64,000 nt of DNA, taken from positions 1 through 64,000 of the forward strand of contig WTGO01000094.1 in NCBI GenBank assembly GCA_011523515.1, in the 5' to 3' direction. The translations under genes and the position numbers were made by a program. Every line of letters begins with the position of its first letter. The first letter of the stretch is position 1. The DNA comes from Chloroflexota bacterium (GTDB taxonomy: Bacteria; Chloroflexota; Anaerolineae; Aggregatilineales; Phototrophicaceae). The notes beneath the pieces are model-generated. The model was not told the origin of the DNA and did no database searches. It was given only the letters and a program-made list of their open reading frames with translations. Shown here in pieces: positions 44,483 to 54,361 of the stretch.

Positions 44483-45400
44483 ATGGATAATTCGGGCCTG
44501 TGGCGCGGCGCTCTTTACGGCATCACCGCGGCTAGCATCTGGGGCAGCATGTACGTGGTGTCGGATCTCGTGCTGCTGGTTGTGCCGCCCTTCTGTTTGT
44601 TGACCTTGCGCATTGTGCTTGGGCTAGCCGTTCTGCTGCCGCTCAGCTGGCGGCAGGGGCATTCGCTGCCCTCCGGTCGAAGTCTGCGCAGGTTGTTGGG
44701 CGTTGGCATTGTCGGCCTGGGCGTTAGTCTGGGTTCGCAATTTTTGGGTACGGACCTGTCCACGGCGGTCAACGGCGCTCTGGTGACCAGCGCGTCGCCC
44801 GCCTTTGTTGTGCTTTTCGCCGTGCTGCTGCTGCGCGAGCGGCTTACCGTCCAGCGGCTGTCGGCGATCGTTCTGGCTTCGGCCGGCGTGTTGGTCATTC
44901 TGGATCCGGCTGCGGCTGATTTCGCTTCTAATACCTTCGCCGGCGATGTATTTCTGGCGGTCGCCGCCGTGAGTTGGGGATTGTATTCGGTGTTGGTGCG
45001 GCGCGTCTCGCTGCATCAATCAACGCCGACGTTAATGGTGACTGTGGTTGCGCTGCTGGGCGGCTTGCTGGTATCGATTCCCGTCAGTCTGCTTGAAATG
45101 GCTCAGCGACCGGTCGGCGCTATCACTTTCGAGATCGCGCTGGGCATACTTTATCTGGGCATCGTCTCTACGGCGTTCGCGCTGCTGCTCTGGAATCGCG
45201 CCTTCAGCCTGGCGCCGGCCACGGTTGCCTCGCTGTTCTTCTTCGCTCAGCCTCTTGCCGGCGCGATATTGGCGGCGTTGTTTCTGGGCCAGCGTATGAC
45301 CGAAACTTTGTGGCTCGGCGGCGTCTTGATCGCGTTCGGCGTGCTGCTTTCGCTATTCCGCACGGGGGACGATGCGGCTAAACCCCCAGCAGCGACCTAG
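44483..45400 (+). CDS. EamA/DMT-family transporter
   Basis: A 305-residue protein with ten predicted helices in two EamA halves. The first half begins G-I-T-A-A-S-I-W-G-S-M-Y-V-V-S. The inter-half segment R-E-R-L-T-V-Q-R-L-S-A-I-V-L-A-S-A-G-V and the second-half end L-G-Q-R-M-T-E-T-L-W-L-G-G-V-L-I-A-F-G-V are classical. Such carriers export or import metabolites such as amino acids; the substrate is unknown. The gene end overlaps the convergent kinase gene by 23 nt. Confidence 0.88.
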   Translation: MDNSGLWRGALYGITAASIWGSMYVVSDLVLLVVPPFCLLTLRIVLGLAVLLPLSWRQGHSLPSGRSLRRLLGVGIVGLGVSLGSQFLGTDLSTAVNGALVTSASPAFVVLFAVLLLRERLTVQRLSAIVLASAGVLVILDPAAADFASNTFAGDVFLAVAAVSWGLYSVLVRRVSLHQSTPTLMVTVVALLGGLLVSIPVSLLEMAQRPVGAITFEIALGILYLGIVSTAFALLLWNRAFSLAPATVASLFFFAQPLAGAILAALFLGQRMTETLWLGGVLIAFGVLLSLFRTGDDAAKPPAAT

Positions 45401-46517
45401 CCTCGCGCGCCATTTTCAGCAAGCGAAAGCGGCGTACATCGGCGTAGTCGCGGGCGATCTGCTTTGGATCATTCTCTTGATGCAGCTGGCGCAGTTGGTT
45501 CTCCGCGGCGTCATTGGTCAGCAGTTCAATGTCCTGCTTTACGCCGGCCAGGCCGCGCAATGTCATGCCGCAAGTGTAGCCGATCCGCGCCAGCTCTTCG
45601 TCGCCGCGCCAGCCCGTCTCACGCAGTCCGCTTATGTAGCTTGCGAACGCCAGTTCATCGAGCGCTTCCGCATAGGCCCGCGTGTAGCCGTCGTAGTACA
45701 AGCTAACCGCCACCAGCGATACCAGGTCTTCGCCAATGGCGCCGAGGCCGGTCAGCGCCCAATCGAGCAAGACCGCATCATCGCCACGGTACAGAATGTT
45801 GCGGCGGAAGGCGTCGTAGTGGCAGAAGGTCTGCGGTAGTCGAAACAGGGCCTTTACGAAAATCGCGCGGTCGCGCCAGATGGCTTCAATCTCGCATTTG
45901 GCCTCCAGCGGCAGCGTAACGCGCGCCACGGGATGCTGCAGCAGGTCGTCCAGTTGGCGGAAGCAGTCCGAAAGGGCGGGTACGATGGCGGCGTGCCAGC
46001 TCCGCGACAGCCAGGGCGCTGCGGGCGGAGGCGTCTGCCCCAGCCAGGCGCCATTGAAGCGCCCCAGGCGCTCGGCGACATCCGCGAAGTCGTCAAGTGT
46101 CCAGGCGCTCTTTGTATCGTTGATGTCTTCCATCCAGATCCAGCAGGCATCGGCGCGGTCTTCCACGGCAAAGAGGCGCGGCGGCACGAATGCGTTGCGG
46201 GGTATATCGGCCAGAATGCCCGAGCGGTAGAGTTCAAATTCGCGCTTCCAGTAGTAAGGCGCGTCCTGGGTCTCGTCTGGCCGCGGATAGAGGACTTTCA
46301 GAACCAGGCTACAGCAGTGGTCATCGGCGGACCAAACGCGCAGGCGGAAGAGGGCAGTGCCGCCGACTGCGCTGCCGAAGCCGCCCTGAACCGGCTCGGA
46401 TCGCCACGAACGCGCTTCAAAATTGTCGTCGCCGCTGGCTTTGCGCGCGAGCTCAGTGACATAGATTTTGGGCAATGCCAAGGGGTTCAATGCGCCGTAG
46501 TTTGATGTCGCCGGCAT
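45378..46517 (-). CDS. APH/choline-kinase-fold phosphotransferase
   Basis: A 379-residue aminoglycoside-phosphotransferase-fold kinase. The catalytic loop F-C-H-Y-D-A-F-R-R-N carries the Asp and Asn of the Brenner-type motif, and V-L-L-D-W-A-L-T-G is the DFG-like metal motif. The N-lobe has the V-Q-G-G-F-G-S-A-V-G Gly-rich segment. The physiological substrate may be an amino sugar, homoserine-like compound or another alcohol. The gene begins 4 nt after livF ends, so it is probably the last gene of the ABC transporter transcript. Confidence 0.78.
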   Translation of the reverse strand: MPATSNYGALNPLALPKIYVTELARKASGDDNFEARSWRSEPVQGGFGSAVGGTALFRLRVWSADDHCCSLVLKVLYPRPDETQDAPYYWKREFELYRSGILADIPRNAFVPPRLFAVEDRADACWIWMEDINDTKSAWTLDDFADVAERLGRFNGAWLGQTPPPAAPWLSRSWHAAIVPALSDCFRQLDDLLQHPVARVTLPLEAKCEIEAIWRDRAIFVKALFRLPQTFCHYDAFRRNILYRGDDAVLLDWALTGLGAIGEDLVSLVAVSLYYDGYTRAYAEALDELAFASYISGLRETGWRGDEELARIGYTCGMTLRGLAGVKQDIELLTNDAAENQLRQLHQENDPKQIARDYADVRRFRLLKMAREARSLLGV

Positions 46518-46521
46518 ACGC

Positions 46522-47232
46522 TCAGTCGATGCCGAGATAGGTTCGCTGTACCGTCTCGTTTACCCGCAGATTGGCGGCTGTATCGCTGATGGCGACTTCT
46601 CCGCTCTGCAGGACATAGCCGCGGTCGGCAATCTGCAGCGCCATATGCGCGTTCTGCTCAACCAAGAGAATTGTTACGCCTTCATTAGCGATACGCTGCA
46701 CGGTATCAAACACGCCGTCGACCAATACCGGCGCCAGACCCATCGACGGCTCGTCCAGCAGCAGCAAGCGCGGTCTGGCCATCAAGGCGCGCGCGATGGC
46801 CAGCATCTGCTGCTCGCCGCCGCTGAGCGTGCCGGCCACTTGTTTCTTGCGCTCCTCCAGCCGCGGAAAAAGCTCGTACGCGCTGGCAAGATCAGCTTTG
46901 ATGCCGCCATCGCGCCGCGTATAGGCGCCCATGTCGAGATTCTCTTCTACGGTCAGCTTGGCGAAAACGCCGCGACCCTCCGGCACCATGGAGATGCCTT
47001 TGGCAACCAGCGTGTAAGCGCGGGAGGCCGATATATCTTCGCCATCGTAAAGTATGCTGCCTTCGCGCGGGGCCATCAAGCCGGAAATTGTGCGCAGAGT
47101 GGTCGTTTTGCCGGCGCCGTTGGAGCCGATCAAGGCGATGATTTCGCCGGAGTCGACCTCGAAGGATACGCCTTTTAGCGCATGTATATTGCCGTAATAA
47201 GTGTGAATCTCGTTGACTTGCAGAAGCGCCAT
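46522..47232 (-). CDS. livF: Branched-chain amino acid ABC transporter ATP-binding protein LivF
   Basis: A 236-residue ATPase. Walker A is G-S-N-G-A-G-K-T-T, the signature is L-S-G-G-E-Q-Q-M-L-A-I-A-R-A-L, and Walker B is L-L-L-L-D-E-P-S-M-G-L-A-P. L-V-x-x-G-I-S-M-V-P-E-G-R-G-V-F marks the LivF subfamily. The frame is open upstream, but ATG 47232, right before A-L-L-Q-V-N-E-I, is the family start. The gene follows livG by 31 nt. Confidence 0.95.
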   Translation of the reverse strand: MALLQVNEIHTYYGNIHALKGVSFEVDSGEIIALIGSNGAGKTTTLRTISGLMAPREGSILYDGEDISASRAYTLVAKGISMVPEGRGVFAKLTVEENLDMGAYTRRDGGIKADLASAYELFPRLEERKKQVAGTLSGGEQQMLAIARALMARPRLLLLDEPSMGLAPVLVDGVFDTVQRIANEGVTILLVEQNAHMALQIADRGYVLQSGEVAISDTAANLRVNETVQRTYLGID

Positions 47233-47263
47233 AGCAGCTGTCCGTATTTGGCTAATCGTCAAT

Positions 47264-48073
<810 letters not shown>

Positions 48074-48093
48074 GGATCAGGTGTCCCTCCGCT

Positions 48094-49968
48094 CTAGTCC
48101 GCAGTCGCAATTTTGGCTTTGACGCCGGCTCTGATTTCATGTGACACCAGCTGCGACGGGATAAAGCCCTGCGGCCGCTTGATCATCATGATGACCAGAA
48201 GCGCGCCGTACATCAGAAAGCGGAAATCAGAGAATTCGCGCAGCAGCTCGGGCAAGCCGATCAGCACCACCGCCCCGATCACGATGCCGGGATTGCTGGC
48301 GATGCCGCCGACGATGATCAAGCTCAGGACATTGATCGAGATAAAGACGGTGAAACTATTGGGGAAGACGGTGCCCACTTTGGCGGCGAAAATCGCGCCG
48401 GCGACGCCGCCGGTAGCCGCGCTCAAGGTGAAGGCTAACAGTTTGGCGCGCGCCGTGTCGATGCCCATGGCAGTGGCCACATCTTCGTCTTCACGGATGG
48501 CCATCCATTGCCGGCCGGTGCGCGAGTTGTTGAGCCGGATCGACACAAATAGCGTCACCAAACTTGCGAACAGCACGATGTAGTAGAGCTGTTCCGGGTT
48601 CTTGAGCTCTGTACCGAGAAAGATCGGTTTCGGAATTGCCTGTACACCCTGCGCGCCGCCGATCAGCGGCTTGAGCCAGTCGGATATGGCCAGCTTGCCG
48701 ATGATCTCACCAAAGCCAAGCGTGGCGATGGCCAGGTAGTCGCCGCGCATCCGCAGCACGGGCACGGCAAAGATGAAACCGGCGCACATCGCTGCCAGCA
48801 AAGCGACCGGGATCACCATCCAAAAGGTGAATACGCCGTCCAGCCGGCCCAGGGGTCCTATCGATGTCAGCACTGCCAGAATGTAGGCGCCGACGGCGTA
48901 ATTGGTTACGTAGCCCAGGTCCAGCAAACCCGCCAAACCGATGGCGATATTCAAGCCCAGCCCCATCAAGACGAAGATGCCGATGGTCACCGCCACATCG
49001 CTCAGCGTGCGCCCGATCAACCAGGGCAGCATCAGCAGCAATGCGGCGAATATCAACATACCCAGGCCGTTCACGGCACGCCGCCGCGACGGCTCCAGAT
49101 TGGAGAAGCCCAGCCGCGCCTGTTGTCCGAACATCGCCCAGAGGAAGCCGGCGGCGGTGCTGACCACAAAGAGCATCAGCGCGGGATCCTGGCGCAAGGT
49201 ATCGCGCCTGAAAATCTGCTTTAAGGTGTCGCGATCGACATTTTCCTGGAGTATGAGGCGGACAGTCTCGCCAAAAGCGCCTACTAGCAGCGTTATCCCC
49301 AGACCGTAAAGCAGCGCTTTGCGCGGGATCGGCGGCAGCATAAACAGGATCGAGCCGGCTGCGCCCGCTCCCAGCGAAACCAACAGCAGGGTGGATATGC
49401 CGGTCATCAATTCTTTGCGCTGGTCGAAGGTGACGACATCCACCCAATCGCGGCTGATATTAGGCAAGACGCCGCGCAGATCGCCCTTGATTTCGAAAAT
49501 CAGCGCGAAAGAAAAGGTAACGATGCCGATCAAGACTACGAGCGCCAGCCAGCTACCGATGATTAGCCGCTGGTCGCTTCCCGCCCCGTGCAGCTTCCAG
49601 GCGTAATAGGTCGCGACGACAAAGGGGACCAGCTTGAGCGTCAGATCCAGCAGGAAACGATACTCTTCGGAGTTGAAAAGCAGCAGAATCACGGTGGGCA
49701 GCGCGGTCAGCAAGCCGACCACTAGGCCGCCGCTGATTATCTCTCGGGGCGCGGCGCCCCCTTTGACAAGGCGATCAGCAGCGATGAAACCCGCAGCGGA
49801 TGGCGCCAGCAGCAACAGGAGCTGACCCAGACTGATGACGTCGTTCACGATCTCCCGTTCGTGGAAAGCGGCGATCATGCCGACGGCGCCCGTAAACAAG
49901 ATGAAGGCGCCCGACAGCAAACCCAATGCCAAGACGGTTCGCGCATTCTCAGATCTTAGCAAGTTCAT
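48094..49968 (-). CDS. livM: Branched-chain amino acid ABC permease LivM with long N-terminal membrane extension
   Basis: A 624-residue protein, roughly twice the usual permease length. The C-terminal part (about 320-615) is normal LivM: G-L-G-L-N-I-A-I-G-L-A-G-L-L-D-L-G-Y-V ... R-M-R-G-D-Y-L-A-I-A-T-L-G-F-G-E-I ... G-R-Q-W-M-A-I-R-E-D-E-D-V-A-T-A-M-G-I. The first 320 residues hold about seven more hydrophobic helices without known motifs (L-L-L-L-L-A-P-S-A-A-G, L-L-V-G-A-F-G-E-T-V-R). The extension looks like an extra membrane unit rather than a frameshift product, since the frame is clean. Confidence 0.9.
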   Translation of the reverse strand: MNLLRSENARTVLALGLLSGAFILFTGAVGMIAAFHEREIVNDVISLGQLLLLLAPSAAGFIAADRLVKGGAAPREIISGGLVVGLLTALPTVILLLFNSEEYRFLLDLTLKLVPFVVATYYAWKLHGAGSDQRLIIGSWLALVVLIGIVTFSFALIFEIKGDLRGVLPNISRDWVDVVTFDQRKELMTGISTLLLVSLGAGAAGSILFMLPPIPRKALLYGLGITLLVGAFGETVRLILQENVDRDTLKQIFRRDTLRQDPALMLFVVSTAAGFLWAMFGQQARLGFSNLEPSRRRAVNGLGMLIFAALLLMLPWLIGRTLSDVAVTIGIFVLMGLGLNIAIGLAGLLDLGYVTNYAVGAYILAVLTSIGPLGRLDGVFTFWMVIPVALLAAMCAGFIFAVPVLRMRGDYLAIATLGFGEIIGKLAISDWLKPLIGGAQGVQAIPKPIFLGTELKNPEQLYYIVLFASLVTLFVSIRLNNSRTGRQWMAIREDEDVATAMGIDTARAKLLAFTLSAATGGVAGAIFAAKVGTVFPNSFTVFISINVLSLIIVGGIASNPGIVIGAVVLIGLPELLREFSDFRFLMYGALLVIMMIKRPQGFIPSQLVSHEIRAGVKAKIATAD

Positions 49969-49977
49969 GACTTCCTC

Positions 49978-51042
49978 CTACGCCTTGGTCTCAGACAGGC
50001 GTTCGCCGAGGATGCCTTGCGGGCGGAAGATCAGCACCAGAACCAACATGGTGAAAGCGATGACATCTTTCAGCTGGTTCGCGCCCGGAATGCCCAAACC
50101 GGCCAATACGAGATTCGGGCCGATCGCTTCAATCAATCCCAGAAACAGGCCGCCGAGCATAGCGCCGGGTATATTGCCGATGCCACCCAAAACCGCCGCG
50201 GTGAAGGCTTTGATACCGGGGATGAAGCCCATATAGAAGTTGACGCCCTGTGGACGAAACAAGCCGTTGATTACACCGGCTGAACCGGCGAGGAAGCCGC
50301 CGATGCCAAAGGTAAACATGATCACCCAGTCGATGTCGATGCCCATAAGGCGCGCAACTTCTTTATTCTCGGAAACGGCGCGCATAGCCTTGCCGATGCG
50401 CGTCCGCTCGACCAGCCAATACAGACATAACATCAGGAAGAGCGCGGCGCAGAATACAAATACCTGTACCACCGGGATACTGATGCCGCCGATTTTGATC
50501 ACGCCTTGCAGCGCATTGACGCCCGGGTAGGCTTTGAAGCCGGAACCATACAAACCGCGGAAGGTGTATTGCAGGAAAAAGGACGCGCCGATCGCCGTGA
50601 TCAGCGGAACCAGACGCGGGCTGCCCCGCAGCGGACGATAAGCGATGCGCTCCAGCAAAATCGCCACGCTCATCGAAACGAGGCCCGCGAAAGCGATCAT
50701 CAGCAGAATGGCCAGCAATGGCTGCGCATTGAGGAAGCCGGTGCGGTTGAGCGCTTCGGCCAGGAATACGGTGGAGAAGGCCCCGGCCATGAACACTTCG
50801 CCGTGGGCGAAATTTATCATGAGCAGAATGCCGTAAACCAGCGTATAGCCCAGCGCGATCAAGGCGTAGATGCTGCCTTGCGACAACCCGGCGGCGAATA
50901 GGTTTACCCACTGCGCAAAGCTAATCCGCCCTGAGGACAGGGTATTCCAGGCGCCGATGACGACCCCTAATACGATGACGACGCGCAGGACGTCAATCGT
51001 AAAATCGACCCAGGAAAATTCGTCAGTTCTCCATTTGAACAT
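49978..51042 (-). CDS. livH: Branched-chain amino acid ABC permease LivH
   Basis: A 354-residue permease. The core has G-L-S-Q-G-S-I-Y-A-L-I-A-L-G-Y-T-L-V-Y-G, N-F-A-H-G-E-V-F-M, and near the end A-A-V-L-G-G-I-G-N-I-P-G-A-M-L-G-G-L. An additional N-terminal helix (about 13-30) precedes the core. livM follows after 9 nt. Confidence 0.94.
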   Translation of the reverse strand: MFKWRTDEFSWVDFTIDVLRVVIVLGVVIGAWNTLSSGRISFAQWVNLFAAGLSQGSIYALIALGYTLVYGILLMINFAHGEVFMAGAFSTVFLAEALNRTGFLNAQPLLAILLMIAFAGLVSMSVAILLERIAYRPLRGSPRLVPLITAIGASFFLQYTFRGLYGSGFKAYPGVNALQGVIKIGGISIPVVQVFVFCAALFLMLCLYWLVERTRIGKAMRAVSENKEVARLMGIDIDWVIMFTFGIGGFLAGSAGVINGLFRPQGVNFYMGFIPGIKAFTAAVLGGIGNIPGAMLGGLFLGLIEAIGPNLVLAGLGIPGANQLKDVIAFTMLVLVLIFRPQGILGERLSETKA

Positions 51043-51114
51043 AGGCGGCGCCCTAGAACTAATTCGATGGCAAGTGCGTGCTCACTTCTCGTTGCATATT
51101 AGGTTTCGCCCGGT

Positions 51115-52383
51115 CTACTCGAAGGTATCGACCGCGAAGTTCCAGGCTATCGGCGGCGGCCAATTGTCGTCAAATACCTCAGCTTCGGTAATCTCGAACA
51201 CCGCTAAGGCTGTGCCTGGCGAACAGTCGCCCGCAAAGGGCGAATCTTCTCGGCAAGTCAAGCGACCGGTCAAACCCGGGTAATCCTCGGTAGCGGCAAT
51301 CGCGTCGCGTATGGCCTGTCGTCCAATTACAATACTGCCGTCGTCCTTGATTTCTGCGATAGATTCCAAGGCGTCAAGGAGCAGGTTGGTCGCATCGTAG
51401 GCATGGGCGTGATAGCCGCTCGGGGGCGCGCTGCCATACTCCTCGTGCCATTGCGCCAGAACTTCGTCATAGGATTCGCCGCTGACCAGCGGGCCTGAAA
51501 CATAAATGCCTACAGCGGATTCACCGGTATTTTCGGGGAAGCTGGATGTGAAGCTGGCTGCGCCGCCAATAATGATGGTGTCCTCCAAGCCCGCGATATG
51601 CTGCATTTGCGCCGCGAAGAAGTTGGATTCGGGCTCGAAAAGGGGGACATAAATGACGTCTGGCTGCTGTACGGCAATCTCGGTCAGTATTGACGCCATG
51701 TCGGTATCGCCCTTGTTGACAGCGCCTTCAAATACGACCGCGCCCTCCAGATCGGCGAAGGTTCGCGCCACCGCTTGCGCAAGCCCTTCCGTATAAGGGT
51801 CTCCGTCGTGGACGGTCGCCAAGGTTTCCGCTTCCAGCGCAAACGCCGCGAATTCCGCGAGTCGCATTCCTTCTATCAGGCCGTTTTGACTGGTGCGGAA
51901 GTAGCCGGGCAAGTGTGACCCGCCAGCGGCGATGTCCTCATTGGTCAAGCTTGGCGACGTATTCGACGGCGCGATCATGACCATTCCGGATTCGCTGATT
52001 ATCGGGATGGCGCCCTGGGCCGCGCTGGAACAGTTGGTTCCGATGGCGCCGACCACAGTCGGGTCGGCCGCCAGTCTCTGCGCTGCCGTTTGACCGCCTT
52101 CCGCTGTGCACAAGCTGTCTTCGACCACCAATTCGATCTCATGATCCAGCAACGTATAATCTCGCGCCAGCAAGGCTAACTCAACCCCGCCAAGCGTATC
52201 CTCGCCCAAATAATTGATCGCGCCGGATACGACCAGCATGGCGCCGACAACAATGGGGTCGTCCGGCCCCACTTCGACGCATCCCAAAGGGTCATCGCAA
52301 TGCGCGTCCGCTCGGAAAGGCGGCAGCATCAGCATAAGAAACAAGACTAATACGAAGCAAATGCGACGGAAATTAGTGAGCAT
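51115..52383 (-). CDS. Liv-type periplasmic/extracellular substrate-binding protein (copy 2)
   Basis: A 422-residue type I periplasmic-binding-fold protein with a Sec signal peptide (F-V-L-V-L-F-L-M-L-M-L-P-P-F-R-A-D-A). No lipobox Cys is present. Binding-fold landmarks are G-A-M-L-V-V-S-G-A, G-V-E-L-A-L, V-V-G-A-I-G-T-N-C-S and the Y-H-A-H-A-Y-D-A-T-N-L-L-L-D-A segment. It shares most of its sequence with the protein at 52575-53852, so the two are tandem duplicates with diverged ligand loops. It is followed by livH after 72 nt. Confidence 0.9.
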   Translation of the reverse strand: MLTNFRRICFVLVLFLMLMLPPFRADAHCDDPLGCVEVGPDDPIVVGAMLVVSGAINYLGEDTLGGVELALLARDYTLLDHEIELVVEDSLCTAEGGQTAAQRLAADPTVVGAIGTNCSSAAQGAIPIISESGMVMIAPSNTSPSLTNEDIAAGGSHLPGYFRTSQNGLIEGMRLAEFAAFALEAETLATVHDGDPYTEGLAQAVARTFADLEGAVVFEGAVNKGDTDMASILTEIAVQQPDVIYVPLFEPESNFFAAQMQHIAGLEDTIIIGGAASFTSSFPENTGESAVGIYVSGPLVSGESYDEVLAQWHEEYGSAPPSGYHAHAYDATNLLLDALESIAEIKDDGSIVIGRQAIRDAIAATEDYPGLTGRLTCREDSPFAGDCSPGTALAVFEITEAEVFDDNWPPPIAWNFAVDTFE

Positions 52384-52509
52384 GCTCTGGTCATCCCGGC
52401 AAGTGAATTAGTAAGTTGCTTTGAGCTGTCCGCTGCCCGACATCATCGATACGGTTGACATTGAACACGCGAGCGGGCGCTTGGTCAGACCCTCTGAATA
52501 TGCGAAAGA

Positions 52510-52538
52510 CGAGCCAGAGACATCCTCGCTCTGGCTCG
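52510..52538 (-). terminator. Strong hairpin between the two binding-protein genes
   Basis: CGAGCCAGAG (52510-52519) and CTCTGGCTCG (52529-52538) pair perfectly over 10 bp around a 9-nt loop. On the minus strand it follows the first binding-protein stop by about 35 nt, with only a short TCTTT after it. This suits partial termination or mRNA stabilisation, which lets binding proteins outnumber the membrane parts. Confidence 0.65.
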
Positions 52539-52574
52539 CCCTTGAGTTATTCGCTGTCTGACAATTGACGGAAT

Positions 52575-53852
52575 CTAGCCGTCGTTCATCATCGACATGG
52601 ACAGGTCCCAGACGATCGGCGGCGGCCATTCGCCATCATTGACCTGCGCTTCGGTAATCTCGAATACTGCAAGCGCTGTGCCTGTCGCGCAGTCACCGGC
52701 AAACGGAGATTCCTCCTGACAAGTCAGCGAGCCGGTCAGTCCATCGTAGTCCTCAACCGCGGCGATGGCGTCGCGCAGCGCCTGACGACCGATCAGCACG
52801 GCGCCGTCGTCAGCTTCTTCCGCCACAGCCTCAACCGCGTCCATCAGAATGTTGGCGGCATCATAGGCATGCGCGTGGAAACCGCTGGGTGGCGCTTCAG
52901 TTCCGCCCGGCTGTTCTTCAGCCCACAGGTCCAGGAATGCGCTATAGGCATCACCGGCGACGTGGGGTCCGGTCATAACGACGCCTACTGCGGCTGCGCC
53001 GGAATTCTGGGCGAAGCCCGCCGAGAAGCTGCCGTCAGCAGTCATCATTACTGCGTCTTCCAGGCCCGGCGTGTTAGCCGCTTGCGAGACCAGGAATTCC
53101 GATTCCGGAACGAAGACGGGCAAGTACACCACGTCTGGCGCGCTGGCGGCGATTTCCGTCAGAATCGCGCTCATGTCGGTATCACCCTTGCTGACCGCGC
53201 CCTGGAAGACCACGTCGCCGTTCATTCCGGCGAAGGTGTTGGCCATGACGACAGCCAGACCCTCGGTATAGGGATCGCCATCATGAATGGTGGCGACGGC
53301 GCCGGCTTTAAGGACTTCGACAGCGTATTGCGCGCCCATCGCGCCCTGGAACAGGTCGTTATGAGCCGTGCGGAAATAGCCAGGCAGATAAGTGCCGCCG
53401 GCATCCGTATCGTCATTGGTCAAGCTGGGCGATGTATTCGAGGATGAAATCATCACCATGCCCGCCTCACTGATGATCGGCATCGCGCCTTGAGCAGCGC
53501 CCGAGCAGGTGGTGCCGATGACGCCCACAATGGTCTCATCGGCTGCCACACGCTGAGCAGCCGCCTGGCCGCCCTCAGCCGAACACAAACTGTCTTCGAC
53601 GACCAAGGTGATTTCGCGGCCCAGCAACATGCCGTCGCGGCCGCTGATCGCCAACTCGATTCCTCCCAGCGAGTCCTCGCCATAGAATGACGTCGCGCCG
53701 GATACCGATAGCATGGCGCCGATCACAACCGGATCATCAGAAGCAATCTCGACGCAACCCAAGGCGTCCATGCACCCGTCTTGCGCTAAAGCAGGAATGC
53801 TGAAGGCGACGAGCAGGCCCAATATTGTGAACAAAAGGCATATGGCTTTCAT
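52575..53852 (-). CDS. Liv-type substrate-binding protein (copy 1, operon-leading)
   Basis: A 425-residue binding protein with a cleavable signal peptide (L-L-F-T-I-L-G-L-L-V-A-F-S-I-P-A-L-A). The mature start Q-D-G-C-M-D-A-L-G-C-V-E-I mirrors copy 2 (D-P-L-G-C-V-E-V). Fold landmarks are G-A-M-L-S-V-S-G-A, Q-R-V-A-A-D-E-T-I-V-G-V-I-G-T-T-C-S and F-H-A-H-A-Y-D-A-A-N-I-L-M-D-A. AAAGGAG lies before the ATG. It is the first gene of the transporter cluster and is separated from copy 2 by a strong hairpin. Confidence 0.9.
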   Translation of the reverse strand: MKAICLLFTILGLLVAFSIPALAQDGCMDALGCVEIASDDPVVIGAMLSVSGATSFYGEDSLGGIELAISGRDGMLLGREITLVVEDSLCSAEGGQAAAQRVAADETIVGVIGTTCSGAAQGAMPIISEAGMVMISSSNTSPSLTNDDTDAGGTYLPGYFRTAHNDLFQGAMGAQYAVEVLKAGAVATIHDGDPYTEGLAVVMANTFAGMNGDVVFQGAVSKGDTDMSAILTEIAASAPDVVYLPVFVPESEFLVSQAANTPGLEDAVMMTADGSFSAGFAQNSGAAAVGVVMTGPHVAGDAYSAFLDLWAEEQPGGTEAPPSGFHAHAYDAANILMDAVEAVAEEADDGAVLIGRQALRDAIAAVEDYDGLTGSLTCQEESPFAGDCATGTALAVFEITEAQVNDGEWPPPIVWDLSMSMMNDG

Positions 53853-53952
53853 GGCATCATGTCTCCTTTACTTGGAACGAAGTCGTATGTGAAACTTGAC
53901 AACCTCAATTGTACATAAAAACGCGCCAATTGTGAAACAATGTTACTGTGCA

Positions 53953-54077
53953 GGGAGTGGTGAATATCGCGGATATTTTCCTCTTGGCGAACACTGCGCA
54001 GGTTTTTTCACCACCGAGGACACAGAGTTTTCTTGTTTGATTGGCGAAGTTTTGTGTCGGCTGAATTCACCACTCCC
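53953..54077. mobile_element. MITE-like element with 13-bp TIRs and 9-bp target duplication
   Basis: GGGAGTGGTGAAT (53953-53965) and ATTCACCACTCCC (54065-54077) are perfect 13-bp terminal inverted repeats of a 125-bp non-coding element. The direct repeat TACTGTGCA occurs immediately outside both ends (53944-53952 and 54078-54086), the pattern of a 9-bp target-site duplication. The interior has no ORF but carries an extra partial TIR copy (TTCACCACCGAGG at about 54006). It sits in the only gene-free stretch over 300 bp, 53853-54361; apart from this element and a -10 box nothing else was recognised there. The 9-bp duplication is like that of IS4-type elements, but the parent transposon is not in the window. 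Confidence 0.8.
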
Positions 54078-54326
54078 TACTGTGCATCGTCTCTTGTATA
54101 TTCTTGTCGCCTCATGAGATATCAGGGTGGATTCTCCGGATGTCGTCCGCGGGCGAGCCGCAGCGCAGCCTCCAGATATCGCGCAAGCATCTCCGCGGCG
54201 GAAAGCTACAGCCAGTAGTGTAAGCGGCAGTGTCGGCCACTGTCGGCAATTGGCTCAAGACCAACGATCGTTCATTTAATGCGGTAAAAGATGCCGCTGC
54301 CTCGTTCTCAAATCTACGCTATGCTG

Positions 54327-54332
54327 TACAAT
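54327..54332 (+). promoter_or_regulatory. -10 box (TACAAT) of the CgeB-like glycosyltransferase gene
   Basis: TACAAT lies 29 nt before ATG 54362, and AGGGCGCT precedes the start. The -35 is unclear. Confidence 0.4.
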
Positions 54333-54361
54333 CGTGCCGTTGTGATAGTTGCCAGGGCGCT

